64,000 nt of DNA. It comes from Erythrobasidium yunnanense. Taxonomy: Eukaryota > Basidiomycota > Cystobasidiomycetes > Erythrobasidiales > Erythrobasidiaceae. The stretch spans positions 994,781 to 1,058,780 of the forward strand of contig BCJC01000008.1 of the NCBI GenBank assembly GCA_001600175.1. The letters run 5' to 3'. Made by a program: the position numbers and the translations under genes. This document shows, piece by piece, positions 1 through 10,387 of this stretch (its first letter is position 1; each line of letters opens with the position of its first letter). The notes below the pieces were generated by a model. It saw only the letters and a program-made list of their open reading frames with translations, was not told where the DNA came from and ran no database searches.

Positions 1-282
1 GAAATGGACCAAGGGGCTGCAAGGGCACTTGTAGTGCGATCAACACAATTAGTGCAGATACATACACCAGAGTTTCTGTCTCTCTGGTAGGTCGGTAGCA
101 GTATTCTGCATTGCGCTATGCTCGTTTGTGCAGATGCTGCTGTCTTCGTAGCCTACACTGGCCTAGGCATACACGGTCTTGTGTAAACGTAGTCGAGCAC
201 ATCTTGTTTGATACTTTCCAGTTGGAACTCGCTCTTCTTGCATCGGCCTTGCGACTCTTTCTTGCTGCATAAACGAACTAAG

Positions 283-2802
283 ATGGCCAACTTGAAGAGC
301 AGCAGTAAGAAGAGGAAGAGCTTGTCGTCGTCGTTGTCACAGGCTCAAGGTCAGGCCGGCAAGAAGCCCAAGTATCGCGAGCTCGCAGCGCAGAAGCTGC
401 CTTGGAAAGCGCTCGCAAAAGGCGGCTACGATTTTGACGAGGACGGCGGCGTTCTCGAGCTAGAAGAAGTCGAAGATGTCGACATTGTATGGCAGGAGAC
501 AGCTGGAGGAGGGCGTACAGCCAAATTCATGGTATGTCGGCGAGAGAAAATCCTGAAAAACGGCTAAGTCGAAATGACCTTGGATCTATGTAGATACGCG
601 AAGACAAGGTACCTCTGAAGCAAGATGACGATGGTACAGATAATGAAGATGCTATGAATGGCCTGGAAGACGAAGAATGGACCGGCTTTATGGAGCTTAA
701 CGATCAAGAACATCCTGATGATTCTGCAGAGCCGCTAGAAGCAGACATTGAGCCTTTTGCAAGTACTTCCAAAATCCCAGATGGTCCTGCTAGGCCGCGC
801 ATCGACTATGACAGTGAACCTTTCGATGGTAAGAATTGTAGACAATTATGCAAGATCCAGAGTTGATAGTGTTTCTACAGACTCTCTGCTGCCCGAGTTT
901 TCTCATCTTGCTCTTCTCCCTTCTCTCAAGCGAGCTATCCACTCTCTTAAGTTCACAAAGCCTTCAGGAATTCAGAACAAAGCGCTTAGTGCAGTGTTGA
1001 CCACAAGTACAGAAGGTCCCAAAGAGCGCGATATAGTCGGCGTTGCAGAGACTGGTTCGGGAAAGACACTAGCCTACTCGCTGCCTATCCTGCAAGAAAT
1101 CCTGGTGCGAGATGCGGCGGACAGCATCAAAAAGCGCCCGCTCGCCGCTCTTATCCTCTGCCCCACAAGAGAATTAGCTCTGCAAGTGCGGCAACACGTT
1201 GGCGACGTAGTATACAGGGCCTCAATCCCTCCAGGCCAGACTGCCGAAACGATAGATAAAGCTACAAAGCCGATCCCTCGAGTCAACATCGTCACTATTT
1301 GCGGTGGTATGTCAGTACAGAAACAGAAGCGTATGCTCTCTTCGAATTACGGAGTCGATATCATCGTAGCGACGCCTGGTCGGCTTTGGGACATGCTTGA
1401 AGAAGATGAAGAGCTAGGAAAGGCTATCAAGGGCATACAGTTCCTGGTGCTTGATGAGGCCGATAGGATGATCGAGAACGGGCATTTCGCAGAGCTGGAG
1501 AACATCATAGCTTTAACGAAGCGAAGTAGCGATAAGAAGGCCAAGAAGCAGTCAACGAAAAAGGCGGTGGAGGATGAGGTGTTTAAGGATGACTTTGAAG
1601 CTGGTGAAGAGACGTTGGAAGCCTGGCCTGTGCGCCAGAATATCAAGACATACGTCTTCTCGGCGACTATGAGCAAGGAGCTACAACGGAATGTACAGAA
1701 GAAGGGCAAGAAGAGGCTTGTGGCAGAAGAAGATAAGGGAAAGCTTGGTGCACTGGGAGACTTGATAGAAAAGCTTGACTTCCGGGACGAAGACCCGCTG
1801 GTCATCGATTTGACGGTGGAAGGCGGTCTAGTCAAGCAGTTGCAAGAAGTCAAAGTTGACTGCTTGTTGACCGAGAAGGACTACTACCTCTACTATTTCA
1901 TACTGCGCTACCCTGGCAGAACATTGGTGTTCTTGTCTTCTATCGATGCTATCAGGCGTCTCAAGCCATTAATGGAGCTGCTGCAAATCAACGCTGCTAT
2001 TCTCCATTCAGGTATGCAGCAGCGCGCCCGACTGAAGGCTTTGGACAGGTATGTTCGCATCTGTGTGTCAACGTTGATAAGTGCTGATGCCTTGCCCAGG
2101 TTTAAGACTGCATCATCAATGGTCTTACTAGCAACGGACGTCGCAGCTCGTGGTCTGGATGTACCCGCTGTAGATCACGTTGTGCACTATCAGCTTCCTC
2201 GAACAGCAGATACGTACATACATCGAAGTGGTCGTACAGCAAGAGCAGGCAAAGAAGGTCTATCCTTGCAGTTATGCGCGCCAGAAGAGAAGCCTACTCA
2301 ACGGGCACTCCTAAAGAGCCTGAACAAGGGTGCGTTGCTTCATGCTTTCTGGTCCAGAGAGCTTATATCGCTGACATGCTTTGCAGAGGGGAAACTCCAG
2401 GAGCTTTCGGTAGATTATTCAGTACTCACAAGACTGAAAGAGCGAGTCGAGCTGGCACGGAAGATCGAGACAGCACATCATCGTGCAGAGAAAGCTACTC
2501 ACGAAGAGAACTGGCTACAAAAAGCTGCAGCTGAGATGGAGATCGATCTTGACGAAGATGGCGACTCAGACGGCGGTCGAGGCTTATCGAAGCGTCGAAG
2601 CAAGACTTCTATGCTACAAGAGAAGGATCTCCGGCAACAGCTGAAAGTCCTTCTCGCTCAGCCGCTTATGCTGAGAGGACTGTCAGCCAAGTATTTGACT
2701 GCTGGCGGATCTTCGAGTCTTGCGGATCAGATGCTATCTGGATCAAATCACAAGTCCATGCTTGGATTCTCTCGGTCGAAAGCTACGGAAGACCATCGGT
2801 AG
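283..2802 (+). CDS. MAK5: ATP-dependent RNA helicase MAK5 (DDX24 family)
   Basis: DEAD-box RNA helicase of the nucleolar Mak5/DDX24 group, which acts in 60S ribosomal subunit biogenesis. Exons read as 283-531, 594-828, 881-2048, 2100-2329, 2387-2802. All junctions keep frame, and the ATG at 283 opens a lysine/serine-rich basic tail typical of the family. Visible motifs in order: AETGSGKT (motif I), PTRELALQ, ATPGRLWDM, DEADRM (motif II), SAT (motif III), then in the second RecA lobe LLATDVAARGLDVP and HRSGRTARA (motif VI). Introns three (51 nt) and four (57 nt) are multiples of three without stops, so an unspliced reading also stays open. Splicing restores the family-like junctions ALDR-FKTAS and SLNK-EGKLQ. 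The identity is secure; only the exact exon ends are inferred. Confidence 0.95.
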
Positions 2803-3159
2803 TTAGCTAGGCATTCGTTCCACAATCTTCAAGGTGAAGATGATGGTAGAGAATGTTGTCGTAAAACCGGTATTATGCTATTGACAACATGACGAATGCT
2901 TGAAAGATGGTATGATGACAATACGGGATGAGCTGGTGCACTCTCAAAACTATATACAGACCAGGATGCGTACCGTCTAATTACAAGGACTAACACATAC
3001 TGAACTTATCTATCAACGAAGCTAATAAAGGGCTGAAGCCAGGAGGAATGGTTGGAAGAATGAAGATCAGACTGCTAGTATACATCCGCTGACATATGCA
3101 CTGCTGCTCGTTATAGACATGAGAATGATGGTATAGTGATACAAATGCCCAAAGCGGAA

Positions 3160-5043
3160 TCAACTCCATATCGCTTGTGGCGTCTGGAATTGCTGGGACG
3201 TTTGGGCCGATGTCGAAGAATAGTGATTTTGCACATGCTGCCGCATCTGCTGTTCCGAAGTTGACGTGCTGTTGCAGCCTTGTAAGCGGCACATGAACGT
3301 CCGTGCGTCGATCTGGCCATACAGATTGCGGATGACATCTTCGTCGATCCAGGATGTCTGGGATAGCGGTAGTGGAGGAGCAGCGTGAAGCTGTGCTTGA
3401 CTCTGCTGATAGAGCTGATGATGTGACGCCGAGCGAACAGGCTTCCGCGATTGAGACGGCTGCATCGCCGCTACCCTTCTCCGCCCCGCAATAGGTCTCG
3501 TCTGTTGTGGGTTCTCATACACCGGCCGACTATCGTTGCTGTGTACCCTCTGGTGCATGCTCGTGCTTGCATAAGGAATCTGATCCTCTTCGCGCCGCCG
3601 CTTGAGCTCTGGCACCGACGCGGTATTTATCCGATTCATGCGATTCATCGCTGTATGAGGATCTTGTCCGAGGAAAGATTGTTGTGACGAACTTGGTCGC
3701 ATACCCTTTGATGAGTTCACTGCGATGCTCGATTTGGGTGAGAGCGCTGTCGGAGCCACTCGCCAAGTCAAGGCAGAAGCGTGTATGGCTGGCCGCTTAT
3801 AAGGCGACGAAGGCACACTCGGCGACTTGAAGCTCGAAGGTGTAGGAGGGATGGAAGAAGTCACGGAATGCTGTGGTGAATGAGTAGGTGTCTTTACCGC
3901 TTGCGGCAGATCTACAAAAAGACCTTGTAGGTTACCGTTGACAGACATTCCGCGTTTCCGGAGAGCGAGAGGATCATTAAGAAGGGCTTCCTCGAACGAG
4001 TTGTTGGAAGTACTACTTTCGCCGTATGACAAGGCAGGTGAAGGGCCGGATGAAGTTGGACTGGGTATTGCGTTTGAGGAGGGGAAGAGATTGAAGGTGT
4101 ACTGTGAGAAGTCCGCATTGATGTCGTCGGTTGTAGATGAGGAGGTGATAGCTTGTGTAGATGCCAGTAATTTGCTGAAATCGTCGTCCGGCGACCCTCC
4201 TCCCACATCTAGCATTCCTCCCGCTACCAATCCCATATTCTGCAGATCCTCGAAGCTGAACGGCATAGATAGAGTTGCTATACTCGCTTCTGTGAGATCC
4301 GTGTTATCTGCGGGGCTGTTGAAGGGTACGGAAATGACAGGACCGCCTGGAGGTGATAGCATGTTCTGCTGAGCTTTCTCCTTCTTCTTGCTTTCCTTCG
4401 CTGTGGGTGTACCGCTTTTACTACCCGATGCCCCAGATTTACTTGTTGTTGAGCTACTCGAAGCATTGCTAGCATTGCTTACTACCGCCGAAGAGGCAGG
4501 TCCAACGGTTGAAGCAGGAGTAGGTGTATTATCCAGCGACGGTACTTCGATATCTCCAAAGTCTGCAAAGGTGACATAGTCGTTCAATGATTGAGGGAAT
4601 GCATCGAGTGCGTCGTTGATGCTGATCGGAGGCTGGCTTTCCGGACTAGCTGCCCATGCGAAAGGATGGAGGTTGCCCAAGACAGGTGAGTCGTCCCACT
4701 GCAGTTGCGACTGCTGCGATGCTCCATAATCTACATTCTCGAGATCTCCCACTAGCCGAGAAAGGCGTGCCTCGTAGGAATCGTCGCCCGTGCTGCTATA
4801 GTTGTTCGAGTCGCTGACATAGATATCTCCAGCTTTGCTATTACTGCTAATCGTAGGTGGCTCAGGCGATAGTGATTTGTGGTTGGGCAGAGGGCTCGTC
4901 AGAAAGCTCTTGATCTTGTTTTTCCATTTTGAAACTCCGGTGCTGCCTTTCGAGTCCATGTTTGCGGTGGATGAGCGAGAGAGTAGCGTACTGCGCTGTG
5001 GAAGCTGGCTCGGACGCAGTTCTTCGAGCATATCTGCGTTCAT
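3160..5043 (-). CDS. Ser/Pro-rich protein with one C-terminal C2H2 zinc finger
   Basis: Single uninterrupted frame of 627 residues starting at the ATG at 5043. Most of the chain is low complexity: serine, proline, threonine and asparagine runs with many SP/TP sites (for example SPLPNHKSLSPEPP near residue 55), which points to disorder and phosphorylation. Near the C-terminus (about residues 580-605) is one zinc-finger pattern, C-x4-C-x12-H-x3-H, in MCRLQGCNSTSTSEQQMRQH followed by VQNH. This arrangement resembles fungal transcription regulators, but one finger alone does not define a DNA-binding specificity. I do not recognise an orthologue. About 600 bases upstream (5044-5641) hold no gene and probably its promoter and leader. 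Confidence 0.65.
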   Translation of the reverse strand: MNADMLEELRPSQLPQRSTLLSRSSTANMDSKGSTGVSKWKNKIKSFLTSPLPNHKSLSPEPPTISSNSKAGDIYVSDSNNYSSTGDDSYEARLSRLVGDLENVDYGASQQSQLQWDDSPVLGNLHPFAWAASPESQPPISINDALDAFPQSLNDYVTFADFGDIEVPSLDNTPTPASTVGPASSAVVSNASNASSSSTTSKSGASGSKSGTPTAKESKKKEKAQQNMLSPPGGPVISVPFNSPADNTDLTEASIATLSMPFSFEDLQNMGLVAGGMLDVGGGSPDDDFSKLLASTQAITSSSTTDDINADFSQYTFNLFPSSNAIPSPTSSGPSPALSYGESSTSNNSFEEALLNDPLALRKRGMSVNGNLQGLFVDLPQAVKTPTHSPQHSVTSSIPPTPSSFKSPSVPSSPYKRPAIHASALTWRVAPTALSPKSSIAVNSSKGMRPSSSQQSFLGQDPHTAMNRMNRINTASVPELKRRREEDQIPYASTSMHQRVHSNDSRPVYENPQQTRPIAGRRRVAAMQPSQSRKPVRSASHHQLYQQSQAQLHAAPPLPLSQTSWIDEDVIRNLYGQIDARTFMCRLQGCNSTSTSEQQMRQHVQNHYSSTSAQTSQQFQTPQAIWS

Positions 5044-5641
5044 TCATTCATGTGCGATCCAGTCAGTATGCAAACGGTCTTTCTTCCCAGACGGAGAATG
5101 AGGGCCTCGACCTACATGGCTCGAATGGCCGCGGTCAGCGAGTGGATATGTAGGTACTGTAAGATGACGGAAGATGTCGTTGTCTGTGTGTGTGTGCCTT
5201 GTCGAGCTTCAGCTTCTTCTCTCTTCAGTTTGAGTCGCGTCAACATCTCCCCCTCGATCACAAACAAAGGCAAAAGTAGGCGCGCATCAGGTACAGGCGG
5301 AAGAAGCGGCAGAGGGATAGGAACAGCTCATATATGCGTAATCTTGATGCAGAGTTGTGTGTGATTCGTTGGATCTTGTTCCGGGTTTGAGAATTGGAAG
5401 CCGGCTACAGCTGGAGGCAGCATCTTGCAGGCCAGTGTATGTATTCGCACGATGAACAAGGGAGATCAGCATGCCTGGTAGGTGCAAGTCAGAAGAGAAG
5501 TAGGAGCAATCTCTGCATCGCATGAAGTCCGATACATGATCGAAGCTTTGGCTCGACGGGCTGCTCTTGAACCAAACAAGCTTATCGAATAGCGTCTGTG
5601 ATGAGCTACAATTCCAGTACTTCATTCTTTAATTGAGTATG

Positions 5642-6676
5642 CTACTTGTCGCCCACCAGCTTGTACCCGTTGAACGAGCCAGTCTCCTCCTCCAGCAGCG
5701 CCGGTAGCTCTTCATCTAAGAAACTGTGCTTGAAGCTCTTCTCCTTCGGCTTCCATCCCAGCGATCTAAGTCTATTCGCTCTGCTCCTACTGCTGTTACC
5801 AACCTGTACGTCCGAGACGTCACCGAACAGATCAGACCAGTCTTCCTTGGGAATCGGTTTAGGAGAAGCATCGTTGATCTTGCCAGCTTTGTGGAGTCCT
5901 TCTCCGATGATGGCTGATACATCCTTCCACGGCACATCGTTGTCGCCCGTGCATTCGCAGAAGAAATAGGGCGACTTTTGCAAATCTCCAACTTTCCCGC
6001 CTTTGATGCCGTCCAGAATGGTCATGTATCCCCTAGCCAAGTCTAGGACATGGATATGTGCCCATGTATTTTCTCCTGTTCCTACGTAACCCGCGTAGCC
6101 ATGCTTCAATGCGAAGCGAGCCAGAGTGGGGACTTGAATACTGAGGCGGCCTTTGTGTGCAGGAACGTATCCATAGATCATAGGAGGAAGCATGATCGCT
6201 ATCTGTGCTTTGTCTCCCAACTCTTTCTGTGCTTTCAAGATAACGAGATCGACGTTACGGTGGGGCGCATCGTCCGAGATGGAGTCAACTTGTTCGGGCT
6301 TGTCGTCGTGATAGACAGGCGCTGCATATCCAGGCTTGTCTTCGCAGAGCAAGCCTGTTCCAGAAGTATGGATATAGATAGTCGATTTGCCCTGGGCAGC
6401 TCGCTGCTTGATACCAGCCAGGATAGCTTTAACCGAAGGAACATGGTCGGCAGTAGCTGTATGGAACACTATATCGTGCTGTGAAGCTAGCTTTGTGATC
6501 TTGTCTTTATCGTCCAGATCTCCCAGAACCACTTGCGCGCCGGACGCTTCGAGCTCTTTGCCATGGCTCTCGCGGCGGGTGTACGCTGTGACTTGATATT
6601 TCTGGGCGACTAGCAGATCCAAGACACACCAGCCGATGAAGCCTGGGCCGACGAGAAAGACCTTGTTGGCTGACAT
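5642..6676 (-). CDS. NAD(P)-binding epimerase/NmrA-like Rossmann protein
   Basis: Intronless 344-residue frame. The N-terminus KVFLVGPGFIGWCVLDLL is a Rossmann beta-alpha-beta with the glycine-rich G-x-G-x-x-G loop. It is followed by an acidic/basic switch region (AYTRRESHGKELEASGAQVV) and GDLDDKDKITKLASQHDIVF, as in atypical short-chain dehydrogenases of the NmrA or NAD-dependent epimerase type. A TSGTG stretch and a later hydrophobic MLPPMIYGY fit the extended SDR core. A classic YxxxK pair is not obvious, so it could be a redox sensor or an isoflavone-reductase-like enzyme. Substrate is unknown. It shares an upstream region of about 400 bases with the SET gene that diverges from it. Confidence 0.8.
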   Translation of the reverse strand: MSANKVFLVGPGFIGWCVLDLLVAQKYQVTAYTRRESHGKELEASGAQVVLGDLDDKDKITKLASQHDIVFHTATADHVPSVKAILAGIKQRAAQGKSTIYIHTSGTGLLCEDKPGYAAPVYHDDKPEQVDSISDDAPHRNVDLVILKAQKELGDKAQIAIMLPPMIYGYVPAHKGRLSIQVPTLARFALKHGYAGYVGTGENTWAHIHVLDLARGYMTILDGIKGGKVGDLQKSPYFFCECTGDNDVPWKDVSAIIGEGLHKAGKINDASPKPIPKEDWSDLFGDVSDVQVGNSSRSRANRLRSLGWKPKEKSFKHSFLDEELPALLEEETGSFNGYKLVGDK

Positions 6677-7074
6677 AACAGGAGGGTGAGTCTACTGGAG
6701 ATGGGGTGGTAAGGGAAGGCGGAGAAATGGAGGGTGTAGTACTGTCGTATGTCGTATGAAGCAGAGGAACACGAATGTATCTTGCTCTTTACGCGCTCGG
6801 ATATGAGATGGGATTAGTCAGGACGCAACATCGAGCATGACGCTTCAGCAAGAAGATGATTGCCCGGTGTTATACAGAAGAGACGCATATACAGACTTCT
6901 CGCACATGACTACTTGCAGCACCGTAGACTACTACACGGGACTGCCCTGGCCATGTCTCCGTTCTTTCCCTGCAGGCTTATAGGGCCAGCAATAGAACTC
7001 GATAAATTACTGCGCAAGTTGCTGTCTCTGGATACTGTCTCTTGATCTTCTGTTTCTCATTGGAAGCAGCATTC

Positions 7075-7844
7075 ATGACATCCCTTGCAGACACCCACCT
7101 TTCCTCTCCCACCGCTTATGCAGGTCATCTCTCTAATGGAGACCCAACAAAAGCGTCTGCAGCCTATAAGCCTACCCATCCAGACCTGTTTGCAGTCCAG
7201 TTCCGGGACGGCGAGTACAAGAGCTGCCTTGTCGCTTCAAGAGTGCGTTCCGAGCGGCCTTACGAGTTTCAGCGGATCCGGCTTGTAACGGCAGACTCTT
7301 GTGATTGTAACAGGCTTTTCGAAAGGGCGAAACCATCGCCTTCATGACAGAAGCATCGTTTAGCCGCACTATCCGCTACTCGACGCTACAAGTTTCAGAG
7401 ACCGATCATATCGAATTCAACAGCGAGTGAGTGGAGATGCCGGACATGAAGACTCGTAATGCTCATCAAATGATTGACCTTCTCGCGTCAGCTTGCTCTA
7501 CTGCAACCACTCATGCGATCCATCCGTGCACATCAACGTATCGTGTCCACGTCAGGAGTGGAGAGCAGAAGCATTGAAGGATATTGAAGCAGGAGACGAG
7601 CTGGAGTTCTTCTACCCTAGTACGGAATGGGATATGAGCCAACCTTTTGATTGCTCGTGCGGCGCAAAGGTGGGTGCCACACTTGTCTTTTCTCCTGAGG
7701 TGACAGCACAGGAATTGAGCTAATGCTGATTGTTTCCCATGGCAGAGCTGCCTACGACGCATTTCCGGCGCCAAGGACATAGCATCAGAGGTTCTCGCGG
7801 AATACGTGGTTAATGATCACATCAAGAGACTCAAAGCTCAGTGA
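7075..7844 (+). CDS. Small SET-domain protein (putative lysine methyltransferase)
   Basis: Four exons, 7075-7242, 7314-7426, 7492-7669, 7746-7844, giving 185 residues. The protein is almost only a SET domain: KGETIAFM near residue 60, the SAM/lysine pocket motif LYCNHSCDPSVHI around residue 96, and the catalytic-site segment AGDELEFFYPSTEW. A CSCGAKSC cluster follows that resembles a post-SET zinc knot and is formed across the last intron. No pre-SET, chromo or other targeting domain is present. Splicing is supported because each junction reconstructs a SET motif. Compact SET proteins like this are common in fungi and their substrates are mostly unknown. An alternative ATG at 7087 lies in another frame and does not lead into the domain. 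Confidence 0.85.
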
Positions 7845-8021
7845 TGCGTTCATCTACCTGCAAATTCTATTCTCAACGTTACTATAGACTATAGCCTGCA
7901 AGGTACCGATTGTACGCCCTATGTTAGAACTCGCAAGCATAATGGAACGGCAGGATAAACTTTTCGTTTGTCGAGGAAAAGAATGCACAAATTACACACA
8001 GAGGATATGTACATGCAGCTC

Positions 8022-8777
8022 TTACATAGTCGCACAGTGCTCTTGCTCTGGTTTGCGAATCAGACTATATTTCACTGGATTATGCGAGACCCTGACCGAT
8101 TCATAAGTCTTCATAAAGACCCTCTGCAGCCTCCAATACTCGCTCGGATTGTTAGTCGCTGCTTTCGCTTGGTTCTCCCATCTTTCCAGTACGGCCGCCT
8201 CGTCTGTGTCCTTGAAGACGTCAAATTTGTACCGCTGTCCCGTCTCATCAATGATCACTCCACAGTCGGCGTCATCGCTAATGACCACACCAGATAGGCC
8301 TCGTCTACCGACCGGGTGTGCTGACTTGGCTGGTTCTGCAGGTTTTGCAGGGGCGGTGCTTTTCTTTGAGGATGCAGACGATGCTGAAGAGGAAGAGCTG
8401 CCCGCGAGGACATAGACGGCGGGGTATCCACCATAATAAGCAGCAGCTCTCGCTCTTCTTTTGACCTTCTTGCAGGCCGCCGCGTCCTTCTTAGCTTGAG
8501 CTGCTTCTTTCTCCCTGAGGGTCTCCAAGTCCGCCTTTGCCTGCTTGTTCTCAGCTTCTAGGATTCCAATCTTCTTGATGACGCCTCTCTCCTTGTCCGT
8601 GATTGGCGTTGGCTTCTGGTAGATCAGGCTTGGGCGATTCAAGATGCTGTATTTGACTTTTGGCTTCTCCTTTTCAGCTCGTGCAGCTGCGAGGTTGGTC
8701 AGCTCATCTTGTAGCAGGCCCAGACCAGCTTCTTGCTTCTTGATTAGAACCTTCAGCTGCGACTTGCTTTGCTTCAT
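8022..8777 (-). CDS. Hypothetical protein with N-terminal coiled coil
   Basis: Open frame of 251 residues from the first ATG at 8777; the frame stays open upstream but without another ATG. Residues 1-110 are rich in Lys, Glu, Ala and Leu with heptad-like spacing (LEAENKQAKADLETLREKEA), which suggests a coiled coil. A basic KKVKRRARAAAYYGGY follows, then a serine/alanine linker (GSSSSSASSASSKKS). The C-terminal 100 residues (GVVISDDADCGVIIDETGQR onward) look like a small beta-rich folded region. I recognise no family. It diverges from the COQ11-like gene, with about 310 bases between the two starts. Confidence 0.6.
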   Translation of the reverse strand: MKQSKSQLKVLIKKQEAGLGLLQDELTNLAAARAEKEKPKVKYSILNRPSLIYQKPTPITDKERGVIKKIGILEAENKQAKADLETLREKEAAQAKKDAAACKKVKRRARAAAYYGGYPAVYVLAGSSSSSASSASSKKSTAPAKPAEPAKSAHPVGRRGLSGVVISDDADCGVIIDETGQRYKFDVFKDTDEAAVLERWENQAKAATNNPSEYWRLQRVFMKTYESVRVSHNPVKYSLIRKPEQEHCATM

Positions 8778-9087
8778 GGTGTCGCTGTACGTATGCGAGA
8801 CAAAGAGCCGGACTGCGAAAAATCGTCGACTGGCGGTGGCAGTGCAGCGAGAGGACAGCAGAGCCAGCAGTCCCAAGTGGTAGTGTGCCTCTGTGTATGT
8901 TAGCTGGGCTAGCTAAACCTCTATTCGAGGTTTGGCTTGAGCTGTAAAAGACAGTGGGCTCGGTCGTACAGTCATGGTGAAGGGTCGCATAGGCGCAGTA
9001 TGATTATTAGTGTCAGCCAGCTGTCGCTTAAAGTCTGTCGTAACATGCCGGCCCGCTTGCTGCCTTCTTTCTTCGCTCGCATTCAGC

Positions 9088-10337
9088 ATGGCCAGTCAAC
9101 GAGTACTCGTCGTAGGAGGATCAGGCTTCGTTGGTGAATCTTCCTTGCTACTTGCGCTACGACTGCCTATCAGCTCAATGTCGTTTGCTTGACTTCGCCA
9201 GGCTCTGCGATCTGTCAAGCATGTGTCGCTCGGGGCTGGAGTGTTGCCAGCCTGTCGCGCAAAGGGCAGCCATCTTCGAACAGTGAATGGACCAAGAAGG
9301 TATCAATACAGCTCGACAGATGTGCGATATTTGCTGATTATGCGACCAGGTTGAATGGATCCAAGGGAGCGCTTTCGACGAGAAGACCTTGAAGACCCTT
9401 ATGCCATCCGTGACTGCAGTCGTACATACACTCGGCATCCTATTTGAAACAGACTACAAATCAGGCGGCATATCAAGCCTGTTGAGCGGAGTTGCGAACG
9501 GTCTACTCGAGAATCACCGGTCATCCCAGAAGAATGCAAATCCTCTAGCTACTCCTCGTTCCTCTACACGTACTCGGAAAGACGGCGCTTATGAGAAGAT
9601 AAATCGCGATTCAGCAATAGCGGTCCTCAAAGCTTACCTAGAGACGAAACCTGACCACTTCCATCAAGACAATCCGAATGACCTGCTTTCACCTGAAACT
9701 CAGCCTTCTCCTTTCGTATACATCTCAGCGGAAGATGTCTTTAGACCGTTCGTGCCGGAGCGGTATATCTCGACGAAGAGAGAGGCGGAAACTAGGATAC
9801 AGCGGATGTCAGAGACGGCTAGATCGATGCTACAGCAGAGTATGCAGGAAGATAATGAGTTTGAGCAGTTGGAGAGGCCGCAGAGGCTCGTCAAGCCCGT
9901 CTTCATTAGGCCCAGTAAGTGCGGGATTTCCCGATCTCAGCAGGGACGAGACTGACCTTCTTGCAGGCTTCATCTACGATAATGCGGCACGGCCGCCGTC
10001 TGCTATACCAGCAGCTCTGCTCAACGCATCCTCATCCCTTCAAGCCCATCTCCCCTCGCCTCTCAAAGCCAGTACCGGCGCTTCCCTCTTCTCATCTCTG
10101 ACAAGCAGTCGTACCGACAGGCTAAGGCAAGCCTTACCATCTTCAGCAGAGTCAGTCGCAAACCTTCTCTCGATCCCTCCGATACACGTCGATACGGTCG
10201 CAGAAGCCGTTTGTAGATCTATCGTGGAGAAAGACTTGAGAGGCGTTGTCGGGGTCAGTGACATGAAGGTTATGATGGATAGTAAGCAGGATGGGAGAAG
10301 TACGAATGGCCGACCAAGCCCTCATCCGAGTATTTAG
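9088..10337 (+). CDS. COQ11: COQ11/YLR290C-like mitochondrial NAD(P)-binding protein
   Basis: Four exons, 9088-9133, 9202-9299, 9350-9914, 9967-10337, giving 359 residues. The start MASQRVLVVGGSGFVGSAI, completed across intron 1, is a Rossmann G-x-x-G-x-x-G motif. VVHTLGILFET, YEKINRDSA, PFVYISAEDVFRPFVPERYI and KPVFIRPSFIYD (joined across intron 3) are the conserved order of the atypical SDRs related to NDUFA9 and yeast Coq11. In yeast Coq11 belongs to the coenzyme Q synthesis complex in mitochondria. The YISTKREAE stretch holds the YxxxK-like pair. Assignment rests on motif order. A complex-I NDUFA9-type paralogue is the main alternative. Confidence 0.82.
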
Positions 10338-10387
10338 ACGAGATCCTATACTGTAGCCATATACCAACGCGATGACAATGAATCAAG

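Noticed and set aside
1347-1853. 168-codon minus-strand serine/phenylalanine-rich ORF
   Set aside because: Exact antisense of the acidic/lysine part of the MAK5 helicase domain; a codon-bias shadow.
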